Assembly: GCA_000499405.2 (NCBI GenBank) | Contig: HG738139.1 | Span: 9,386,616 to 9,450,615, forward strand | DNA length: 64,000 nucleotides | Origin: Onchocerca volvulus | Taxonomy: Eukaryota > Nematoda > Chromadorea > Rhabditida > Onchocercidae | Direction: 5' to 3' | In this document: positions 42,548-54,300 of the stretch, in pieces | Numbering within the stretch: the stretch's first letter is position 1 | Layout: each line of letters begins with the position of its first letter | The notes under the pieces: generated by a model | The model's database searches: none | What the model was told of the DNA's origin: nothing | What the model saw: only the letters and a program-made list of their open reading frames with translations | Made by a program: the position numbers and the translations under genes

Positions 42548-45500
42548 CTAAAGATTAACATTTTGTAAACTGGTTGGTTATTCTTCGAAAGTTTTATCTT
42601 CTGATTTAAAATATATTTTTGGCTTTATAATATGAAGGAAGTTTTATAGCTAAGAATTGATTTATTGCATTAGTTCATAACATCTCAGATTTCTAAGGTC
42701 AAAAAGAATTTTAAATATGTGCATTTGACTGAAATAAAATCTAGATTAACGAAATTAAATATTTGTATTTTTACAATCTCCACAATTATTCTTCCACAGA
42801 CATAACTATTCTTTTTCAAAGAGTTTTGAAATTTTTTAAGAAAAAAACAAGAAATCATCATGAATTATTTGAGATGATCAAGGCACTTTCCTTGTAATAA
42901 AATGTAAATTTTTTTTTTTGAAAAAATGAAGCTTTCTAATTCTATATTTCTTGGGTTGAAATTTTTTTCGCATAGTTTAATTTTTCTCTTTATATTTACC
43001 ATTCTAAATAATAATTTGCAGTTCAGCTTTTTTATCTTTATCGCATGCATTATGTTTTTCTCTTTACTTCTAAAAAATACTTTTGTGATACGCCTGGTAC
43101 CAAAACAACTTTGTTCGTCAACGCTAGTGATTTGGTTTTCTATATTCCCGTAGCCTATTTTTTAGTTCAGATAATTTTAAGCTGTAGCACAAGTAAAGCA
43201 AAAGTCTTAAAGTTCGTAGATTCCGTGAAATAAAATAACTGAAGATTCTCTTTGTTAGTCTCTTCATTACAATAATCGGAAAAAAAAATTCCAGAAACAT
43301 GGCTTTTGCTTTATTTTAGATTTTCTGTATTTCTTTAGAATTTCTCTGTTTTCATGTTTAAATCTCTGCACATGGCAGTTCCTTAAAGTTGTAATTACTG
43401 GAACAATTTATCAATATCCTGTGGATAGAACCCGTGAATGTATTGTTTTGTTTGCACAACTTTTGAAATTTACCTAGTTAAGCCTTCTTTCGTTTCCCAA
43501 GATTGTAGTTATACGATATCGTTTTATCGGATCCCCGCTTTCTACTACCTCAACAAAAGCATCGCTGACTTGCGTGAAACCACGTACTAGTCCATGCGAA
43601 TTCAAGGTCGTGATAAGTTTGTACAATTAATGAATTCTTCTGCTTACACAGCTAGACTGGACTAATTATAGCAAGTAATTACTTTAATAACTTACTTCTC
43701 TTCCTTTAGAAATGGTATTCGTACAAGTACGACGCTATGTAAATTAATTTTCCTCATTATTCTCAACTGCATTAATTTTATTTTTGCTAATGTTCTGGCA
43801 ATCTTTCATGATGCGATTTGTTTCTTTTTATTATAATATTTTTGCAATATTATTAATCTGTCCATTTTAGTCTATATGGAACAATTTTCTGATTTAAGAG
43901 GTGAAATTTCAATTTGTTTTCTAAATTCTTCAAAATCTCTTTTATCATATTTTTTAGATCTTCAAAAAAATCCACTTACTTGGAATTTGTCAGGAAATCA
44001 TTTTTCAAAAAATTAATACATAAAATAGAAATTCATGAGAAACCTTGATTTCGAAATTAATAATTGAATTATACGATCAATTGAAATTGAAAAATAATAC
44101 TTTTTATAAATAGATAGCTATTCAGTCCAAACTGCATTTATCGTTTGAAATATTGCAATGTTTTCGTAAATGTAGCATATCTTGCCTTTATTTCTATTAT
44201 ATAAACAATATATGTTCAAATCCTTTTATCAGATAAGATTTTCCGCTATTCCTAGATTCTCAATGTTTTGATTTAGAAAGTTCTAATTAAGATTTCAAAC
44301 ATTCGTTTCGTTTCTAATCATCGTCATTACGAACTGTGAGATTTCGTGAAACGTACGGTATTTTATAGTTTTTCTGACTCGTTTCACAAATTATCGACAA
44401 CTTCAGTAATTATTGTTATGATTGTTATTGTTGTTTTTATTGTTACTATGATTTATATAACTATTATTGCCAGTAAGATGGGAAATAATGTCACAGAGCT
44501 AGCTGTTTGGTTTTTAAATGAATTTTTCTGAGAAATTCTGGCTAGCAAGGATTCCAGTACTATTGATTCAAGCTGCAACATCAGAAATTATGCTCATTCA
44601 TATCTTTACAAAAACCCTTAGACTGGCATAATTTTAAACGAATATAAAGATTGCATCAGATCTTTCTAACTTTTCTTTCTTTTCACCGATTTATTCACCT
44701 CAATAGCTTCTTGAACGCAGATAATGTTCAACGATAGATTTATTGATTCTTTGAATTTATTAGTGAATAACAAATCTTTGTTAGCTGTTGTACAGTATTT
44801 CCATAATTTGTATGAAAATTGATTGGCAATTTAGATGCGTTTAGCAACCTTTCAAAGTTTAAAATGGACCTTGTAATTCCATTTTATATCCATTCAGAAG
44901 TGATTTTTGTTTTTCGAAAATTTCTTTTGATTTCTTCACATATGTGTACATACACAGATGAAAAGAGATTTTGATTGTTTCTCCTAAGTTCTTTTGAAAT
45001 AAATATCATTTGTTTGGAGATCATCAACAACAAGCAAGATTTAAAGTTGTTAATGAAAGGAGGAAGGATTTTTGTATAGAACTTTACATAGCTTTAAACT
45101 TAATCTGATGTCATTTGCTTCAAAATTAGGAATAGCGACAGCGTGCAAATGAAACAAAATTTAAGAATTTCTTTATTTTGAACATTAATTGGAAATTCGC
45201 AGCTAAAGAAGGCATGTAAAAGCAGCAGCTGACGGGCGAAGGAAAATTAGTTTTATGGAAGCGATCAATAACTGAAGCAAAGAAATTTTCGAAAAATTTC
45301 ACTAGAAGTAAGATTTAAAAAAATCCTCTGAAACTTAGGTGAAACCATCATTTTGAATTTCGACGCCTATCCTATGAAAGGCGTTAGTAGTGCTTAGCTT
45401 ATTAATTGAAGATTTCACTGACAATGATTAGTCTAGCAGGATGGTTGTATGAAACTCTTCTTCTTCTCCCCTATCCCATTGACCTCAAAAATCTGATATG

Positions 45501-48348
45501 AAACTGTTTTTTCTTTTCGAAAACTCCCAAAAATTGCATTATATCGATAAATCGCAGGAAAAAATTTATTTTTTAAAAAGGATTGAAGATATATAAGGTG
45601 ATGAGCAAATTTAAGTGAGAGATGCAATGAAGAATTGAACACATGAAAATAGTTCATTCCATGGATTACAACACTATTTTAACTTCATAGGCATCGGATG
45701 AATAAAATAAACACGTCTTTTGGTTTAATTGCTTTCCGACCTTTCCATAAAGTCAATGTATCAGTGGAAAGTTCGAGAAGTAATTCATCCAAGTTGAAAT
45801 TGAGAAAAGATATAGAACGGAAAATTTCTAGAGCAAAAACAGCAAATATCAACAGGAATGAAATTAATTAAATAAATTTTCGGTGAGAAATAACAGAGAA
45901 AAATATAAATATGCATAATGAGCTGATTAATCTGAGAATCACAAAAGCAAAGATTTTGTTCACATCGAATCATACTTTTGAAGCAATTCATCCGAACATT
46001 AATTTCACTTTCTTGCTCAGAAAATATATAATTATCCCCAGGAAATTACTTCAGTTAGTTCAGATTTGAGTTGGAATATACCATACGTCTACGCTACGAT
46101 TTTTCAGTTCTTACTCAGCATTTTTCAGACGCTAATTAACTTAATTATCTATTATCAGCAATTTCTTTATCAACCTTATCACTTTCTTTGTTTACACTAT
46201 CCCATTTTTGTCCTTATTTTAATCAGATCGCTTTTAGCACAACAGTCGACCAAACAGTACGATTACTCATAATTTTGTGTTAAACTCTTTTCTTCTTGCT
46301 TTTTTGACTGCTTTAGAAAGACTCACTTAGATTTTTTGGTAAAATTACTCCACTTTTTTTAAATGAAAATAACATCGATGATGAATTCCGCTCTCTTCCT
46401 CTGTTATTTTAAATAGCTTTTTCAGCTACATTAAGATATAGATATTTGTAAAAAACATGGCATTATTGGCGGTCATTGTTCAGAAAAAGCTACGAATTTC
46501 TATTCTACTTCATCTCTCCTCCGCTGCTATATTAATATATAAAAAATTCATCTCTAAATCAAAAAAAGTGTATTTTTGGATTTGCAAAATAGTTTTGGAT
46601 TTAAAGGAGTACGTTCTGGGAGACTGATTGAATTTAGGTCTTCTTCGGAGGCAAAATCCTCATAAACCAATCGCTCATTTCATCATATTCCAAAAGTTGA
46701 AGATTTCCAGCGAATAAACTCCTGATCAAAAGAAATTCTCTACAAAAAAAATCTGATAACAAAAATTAATTAACAAGAACTACAAGATATGTGAATTGAT
46801 AATAAAACAAAATTTTCGCATTCAAAAACTAGAGATATAAATTCGACAAGAACATATCTCAGGAAATTTATTGGGGTAAAGAAAGATGAATGGTAAAGAA
46901 AGATGAATTTAAGAGAATGATGGGATGGAATAAATTAATCATTTTCCTTTAAAATTCAGATTAGAGCTATTTTCCCGAAGGCGATTTTATTAAAACAAAA
47001 TATCAATCAGCGAATATCGAACATAAAAGCTATTCCTTTGAGATTTCAAACACTTCAGTCAGAACATTTGATATGGTTCAGAAGACCAAAACTGTAGTTT
47101 CTGTTTCTGATCTAATTTCAAAAGTAGTAGGACTGTATCTAAGATGATGCCAGGTTGCAACATAAAAGTACAAGAAATCTTTCTGAAATAATAGCTACCA
47201 ATTACAAGGGTATTAACGGTGAAAAATTATAACAAAAAAAAAGAAGAATAAACGGTATTAGAATCTAAATTATTTAATTGGAACTTAAGTAGAATAAATC
47301 TACATGCCCTGATTCATACTTCGTGAAAATGAAAAAAATGACTCAAATGAATCAACTGTAAACAAAGTAACAAGAAGAGAAAATAAATCAAAGAAGGAAA
47401 ATGCATACTTCGACTTTCGAGTTTTTGATTTAGAATTACTAATTTGACTACCGGTTAATGTCATTCGATCAAAAATTTAAAAACTTAAATCAATTATAAC
47501 GTGACATAAAAACTACCTTAAGGAAAAGTCATGTGATAAATTTGTTCTATTTGGAGCTGAATGTCAGGGATTCTTTTAAAAAAATTACCCAGCCATGATT
47601 TAATTATTACAGTTGGTCCTATATCCGTTTAGATTCTTTTTCTTAATGTTGGACTAGGAACATTGGAAGTGTGTGAAGTTTCCAACACTTTCCGATTATT
47701 ATCACTTAAGACCACAGAAATTCAAATGAAGAAGTTTTGGACTGTAACAAGACCTATACGATCGTAGAATTATCTTTCAAAGAATAAATTCGCTAAAAGG
47801 TGCAATTTTGATCATCATACACGTTTATACACATTATCTATATTATTAAGTAATATAATACAATACACACCAATGATTTCAAGTAAGAATTTGGCATCCA
47901 ATTTATAGTCCCAATAAAAAATTGTTGCATAAATTAACAAAATAAAGCTTGGTTTTTTGCCCCATCATTGAAAAGTAATACTTCCAATATCCACTGATGA
48001 TCAAATTTATTATAAATAGCAAAAATGTGCTTTAATAATTTTCTAGACTTAATTTTAGCGGTTTAAAAAATTTTAGTCGGAGATTCTTATCACTGAAAAG
48101 ACAAACAGTAACAATATTATCAATTATCACATCTTAGAATAAATAGTACAAACAAGAGCTTAACAAAGTAATAACAGGAAAAAATATGAAAACAACATAC
48201 AGGAATGAAACATGTAGATGCAAATGTGATCAAAAATAGATGAAACTATAGCTAAAAATTTCTTGAGAGCCAAATTTTTAAATTTAAAATAAAAATCAAT
48301 TGAATAGAGTTCAATACAGAATTGGCATACTTGTGAACTATTAGAAAT
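42548..48348. other. Convergent intergenic spacer
   Basis: Lies between the 3' ends of the BED/hAT gene (+) and the flippase gene (-). AATAAA at 42,733-42,738 is a likely poly(A) signal of the former. TTTATT at 48,006-48,011 (AATAAA on the minus strand) could serve the latter. A 17-bp tandem duplication (GGTAAAGAAAGATGAAT) lies at about 46,874-46,907. Open frames here are short and hydrophobic, as expected by chance in AT-rich DNA. No gene called. Confidence 0.5.
42733..42738 (+). promoter_or_regulatory. Polyadenylation signal of the BED/hAT gene
   Basis: AATAAA 186 bases after the stop codon at 42,547. Confidence 0.45.
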
Positions 48349-51300
48349 TTAGAGTGGATGTCGCTGATTGCTCCCATGTTGAATACCAGACTGATTCCAA
48401 ATCGAGGCTTGATTTGACCGTTGTTCTCCAACTAATCTTAAAGGAGAACTCTCGCCGATACTACTATACACCATTTCACTGATGGTACCATTAGATTCTG
48501 GTTGTTCATGTTGTATAGTACGCCGCAAACTACAAAAACTCGACATAAATAAATAATTAAAAAAAAAAATTTCGTAACGTCTAGAAATGGACGCAATTTT
48601 CTAAGTAGTTTACATACTGGTTTATCTGATAATACTTTGTCATGACCTTCCATACAGTTCACATAAAATGTAATTTTTCTTTAAACAAATTCGTATAGAT
48701 AACAAAATAAGCAAAAAGATAATAAAGAAACGCAAAGAGACAAAGAGAACTGGAAAGATTCCAAAATAAATTGTTTTGACAAAGAATATTAGAAAAATTT
48801 ACTGCGTAAGAATTGGTAACGTAAAAATATCTCATATTTGTGCTTGCATTTATGGAATCATTTAAATAGATTCGAAATCTTTCCAATTCTGAACATTTCA
48901 AACAAAAATGTGCTTCAGTTTTCGCGTTCTTGACATAGTAAATTCCACATTCTGATTCTGGTAAATTTCTTTTATGATTATTGCGATTTATGAAACTCAT
49001 TTCCCCTGATAAAAAAGTGCAGTTTTCGCAATCACTATATATCACATATTCAAATCTCAGTTGCTTTTTCTTATCAATTGAAGTCGTGTTTAATTCATTA
49101 TATCTAAAGTGCACTAAATTATGAATGTATTACCGATTGCAATGGCATATATTAAACAAAATGTATGAATGAAAATTGTGGAATGATGAAATTCAGAATT
49201 TGAAACTTGGTATTCCACATTGGGATTATGCTACAGTAAGCAAAAAATATCAATTTTATATTTTATTCAGAGTTAATTTGATCAGATATGAGAAAAATGG
49301 TTTCAGAACTTTACAATAACATGCACATACGGGAAACAAAAACCTAAAAAATAAGAAAGATGCCTCAGACAAAGAGTTCAACATATTCTAAAACACTTCG
49401 TCAGATGACTTGAATTGAGCGCTAACAAGGCACATTAATTAGATTAGTAGTCAGTTGAGATTCATAAACAAGCTTCGTGTAACTTGAAGAATGATTTGGA
49501 AAATTAGAGAAATTTACAATTTAATAAACATTACATCACTCTAATTCAATAAAAGGGTATTGAATTATTGTGAAAACGAAGGGGAAACAAGATGAAAATG
49601 TTTTGTGAAAACAAGAATCAGTCAATAAATAAAAAAAAAAAAACTTATGTAATTAAAATAATCATTAAACACAAAGTTTGAATACATTTCTATAACATTT
49701 CAATTAAAATAATCTAATCTTTTCATGCATGGTCTCCCAATCTTTTTGTGCATTTGGGAGAGAAGCACATAGAAAAAACAGTGTTGCACACGAATCTAGA
49801 AAAAGAAAGATTAAAATGTCACTAAAAGAAAAAGAATTACCAATCTAATTCGCAGTATCTGTTACCATTTTGCATTTTAAAGTGTTCATGAAAGCATGCT
49901 GTTTCTCTGGGAGTCGGCGCAAAAGTCCTTTGGACTCTGAAAGTTTTGCTTTCTAGAATTTTCTCCTCAGTTTTTGTTAAGAATATTAGATATTATTAAG
50001 AATATATAGACATGGATATACATGATATATCATATCATGATATACATGAATATACGTCTTCTATATAAATAAAAATGTAAATGCTACCTGTTACTTCTCA
50101 ATGATCTCCGCAAGTTCACCATCGATCGCTTTCAAATTTTATGCAACCTCGCATTCGAATAAGCGCATGTTTTATACAAACATATTTACTTTTATTTCAC
50201 ATTCTACATCCGTGACAACTAAAAGTAAGTACGGGACGAAGTTTATTGACTTCGCCTTTCTTCCTTACTCTCATTCTCCCCTATCCTCCCATCTCTCTCT
50301 TTCTCTCTTTAGTTTCTTGAGTTGACAGTCCTCTCTCCCTTGCCCAATATGTTGCTCGATAGTCCATTTTTAGGAATTTCGTCGGTAAATTAGTCCCCTC
50401 TTAGGGATTTCACCGGGCAAATCCTTGAATATCTGCTATTTGCCATTATGCTAAGATAATTTGACACATTAAGGACTGATTGCTAATCAATACAATTTTG
50501 CATTCTTTGAATCTTCAATTATCTGAAGGGTATACAATATTTTTTATTGTTCCATTGTCTGTCTAGATATAGAGATTGTCTGATTTGATTTTATTGTTCC
50601 ATTGTCTGTCTTAGATATAGAGATTGTCTGACTCTAGAACACGCAACATATAATTTTCCATGTGAGAAGCAATCCGTTTCTAAATCTAAACCGCACAATT
50701 CTAAAAATTGCCTGATTTGTTGATGGTGAATGTAAACACCAATTGAATTGGGAACTGCAATCTCTTAAACTGAAATGGCATATCCATTGGAATCATAGGA
50801 ATGAGAGAAATAAGGACATCTTCACCTTCGAAAGATCCTGTCAAGATTGTTGCCTCTGCAACAATCTGCTTATCGTAATTTGTTTGAATATACTAGGTTG
50901 TTCGTCAACTGATTCTCCTCTCTTGCGTTGTTCAAATGATTTCTTACTCGCATTCCATGTGTAATACGTAGGCACTTTCGAATATAACAGTGTTTTCGCA
51001 AATGCGTCAGTTTGACATAATGTGAAGCAGTTAACGCTGTAGCCGGTGGATTCGGGAATAGTTATTGCATATTTGGAACTGTGAAATAAACACGTTTTAA
51101 ATTTTTTAGATGTACTGCGAAGTGAACAACAGCTGGACTTCGTTCATGTATGCGAGATGAAAGAATTCGCGATACAGATTCATTGCTGTTTACGTATCTT
51201 CTGGCCCAGTATGGCGCGATTTCATCAATATGTTATACCGCATTCCTATCACTTCTTTCTGGCTGCACGTCAAAAATGCCATGTTGCTGCCTTTAATCAC

Positions 51301-54300
51301 ATACTCACAAATGTACTTGATCAATTTAACGAAATTACAGTACTCAATCTTTATGTGCGCTTTGTATGCTTTTAATAGCAAAGGCGAAATGGAACAATCC
51401 ACCGGCTATCTATTTCGATGCCACATTTGTATGGTTGCTAATTTATCGCCATCTTCTGCTGATCTTCTATATAAGGATACCCATCGTTTCTTATAACTGT
51501 ATTGGATACTAATGCTCGAAGATATCGCTTACAGCATTTTCCATCCATCATACATGGTGAATTTGGATCCAGTGTACCGCAAGATCAATGTATCATATTT
51601 TTTGTCACAACATTACAATTTCTGCGCCGAACGACGCCATTTGGAAGTACGAGTTGTATTTCTTGATTTTAGATATGAAACGCTTTGATTCGGCACAAAA
51701 AATAACACTCTAAATAAACTAAAAATAAGTAATACTAAGCAAAGTTTTTAATGGCTCTGGTGGTTCTTCAAGCTGAGGCAGTTTATTTATTTATTTTTTT
51801 TCCGATGGCGCAACACATTTCATTCATTTCTCCATTAAATTTCAGAGTCTTGCAATAAAGACATACTTCGGTCATAGTGCAGATGAGAACATGTGAGCTT
51901 AAACTGTAATCATCAGCTGGGTTGTACCGGAATGCAAAACAATCTTAACTGCATGACCGCTGAACATGGAGTCGTGTTTGACACTGATCAAGTGGCGCGA
52001 CATAGTTTCAGAAGTGACGACAAACATGTTTACCGTCAAAAACGCTCCAATTCACAGATAAAAGACAAAGATCAACGCAGCAACAGCAACAGTTCGGAGT
52101 TCCAGGGATTTCAGTTCGACAGTTCAAAGCGACGCAACAGTAAAACAAGATCCGACAGTTCACTTGAATTGTATTCTCTATCAGCAAAGAAGAAAAGAAT
52201 AATCCAGCGATCAATTGGCCTGGATGTTCTCTCATAATTGTTTGTTACAATGAATCACTCTTCATCAATCAATAAAACCTTTCTCAACAGCATTCATCTC
52301 TGTCACACAAGACACAAAATACCTCCTCACATCTATTGCTGAACTCGCCGAATCATAATAGCAAAAATCAATCTCCAATCCAACCAAACCACAAATCAAA
52401 TTACAAAGACCAGTTTTTTTCCCCAATACTACAAATCTTTCTCTTTTTTTTTTTTCATTTCACCAAACTGAGCTACAGCAACGCGTGTATAACACATGTG
52501 CGTATTCGAATGCAACGTTGTGTTAAATTTCAAAGCAAAAGGTAAGAACTTTTCGACATCTAAGATTTTGAATTAATATAGATAAGACGCGTGTTTAAAA
52601 ACTTTCGGAGGTTTAAGATTCTGAACAGAGGAACATTGACATTTTTAGTTATGTAGACTCCAGCTAGTGATTCTATAAAATTATTGATTTTAGTCAAATA
52701 CTTTTCATTTACGAAATTTATCACCATACTAGATTAACCAGAATAATATACATAACTTTCTTCTTACAATTATCGCTTTTCCAAATTCCTGACCAATTTA
52801 TAAATCTAAGAGATTTAAACCTACGTTTTGATGATAAAATCAGTAGATAAGGTTATTATGGGAATGAAAATGAAAGCGAGCCAGAAAGATGATGAGCTCA
52901 ACATCATGGATGCCGCACCATATATATCCGTACCAATCGGCAAAATAGGCCAAACCTATAATTTATTTATTTTGTTAAAAATCTATGCAATGTATAAGAT
53001 TTATGATTAAATTTCATAAAATTATAGATTTGCTTACATGAAAAAGACAATTATTTACTAAATAAAACACTAATAAGTTACGGTAAAATAAAGAATCATA
53101 AAAACAACGCAAATTTTTACCACAGAATAGAGTGGAAGGAAAATAAACCATAATAAAACCGAGCCAAAACATGAACATAATAAAACAACCGTCCAAGAAT
53201 GACATTCTAACAAAGCTTTGAGGCAAACTGTTGTTATCACAAACTGAAAAAGAGCGGAGAGTATAAATTTTAATGAATTCCAGTAAGATGCGATGTGATA
53301 TTTATGCAAAAATAAAAATATGCAAGTTATGTTTAACAGATGTACTATAAAACAAAAGACAAAGTCAATCAGATATTTTTTTGTTCTCATTAACTAACAA
53401 ATATTTTTTTTAAACTAACATCACAATTACTTTAAAAAAATAAACAACTAGACGAACCGTATAGCATGAATTGCCGAGCATTATCCAGCCTCCAACTCGA
53501 CCATTATTCCAAACAACAGGATTATATAAAAATGCAAACGATAAAAAGAAAAGAAGTAATGAATGCCAAATTGCCAAACCAATCCATATTGAAAATTGCT
53601 AAAATGAAAGCAGCAAATTATATAGTTGGACCGGAAAAAAAGTCAGCAAAAAACAAAAAAGTTATAAATCAATTTTAGCTATATATTTGCTGATTAAATT
53701 ATTTTGTGAATGTAGCAATTAGTATCCTTCTCATGTGCTTAATACAATTCTATAAGTTTTTATTTTGCTTAAGTGTAACTCACGCCAATGGTGAATGTTC
53801 GTTCTTGAAAACTGCTATATAATCCAGGATAGGAAAGCATCATTCGATCGGAAATAGGTCTGTCAAATAATCCAATTATTATGGATGGTAATGCAGTAAA
53901 TATCACATTGAAAAGAGCAATAGTCCAACGTTCAAATATTGTTTGACCAGAGAATGCAGAAAAGATTGCAAACCATAATTCGATTAAATACAAACAAATG
54001 TTCTTATAGAAACTATACAAGATCACCTGAAACCATGAAATTTGAAGTGAGATGATTCCGAAAAATTTCTGAAACAGTTATCTACTGAACTTATCTTTCA
54101 TTTTCAGCTGATTAAAGGTAAAGTCTGATAAAATCTAATAAACTGATAGTATATGACGACAATTATAACTAAAAAAAAAGAACGTAACTGATTTAATAAT
54201 AGTTTAAAAGTTGCACTTCTGGATAATCAGAAGGAGATGTAAAAGTTGAAATTAAAACGAAGCACTTCATGTAGAAATAAGATTAGAAAACGAAATAATA

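Larger units (their letters stand above)
50060..52660 (-). mobile_element. Decayed Helitron in flippase intron 21
   Basis: Coding remnants on the minus strand match Helitron Rep/helicase (see 50,527-51,940). Flanking blocks at 50,060-50,180 (+) and 52,500-52,660 (-) resemble each other in inverted orientation and also occur elsewhere in the window. The left block begins TCTATATAAATAAAAATG and is preceded at 49,998-50,060 by a palindrome-rich ATATCATG stretch that could form a hairpin. Exact ends are not certain because no CTRR end could be fixed. The element has the same orientation as the host gene and lies wholly in the intron (49,937-52,824). Confidence 0.7.

Noticed and set aside
42926..43153. 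Hydrophobic 75-codon ORF after the BED/hAT gene
   Set aside because: T-rich DNA gives Phe/Leu/Ile frames by chance. No signal of expression such as splice sites or a poly(A) context.
49133..49235. Apparent minus-strand exon ([11 protein letters not shown]) joining in phase to the 49,112 ORF
   Set aside because: The join would require a 20-nt intron, too short for the spliceosome. A similar 19-nt pseudo-intron at 49,822-49,840 and a 22-nt one near 63,800 were rejected for the same reason.
51893..52237. 114-codon + strand ORF (Ser/Arg/Lys-rich) next to the Helitron relic
   Set aside because: It overlaps in antisense the N-terminal end of the Helitron coding relic, lacks exon borders, and its composition follows a local CAACAG-rich sequence. 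Host-gene capture was considered but there is no evidence for it.
53014..53390. Several overlapping minus-strand hydrophobic ORFs
   Set aside because: Only the frame containing the [13 protein letters not shown] segment is real (flippase exon 20). The longer readings include intron sequence.
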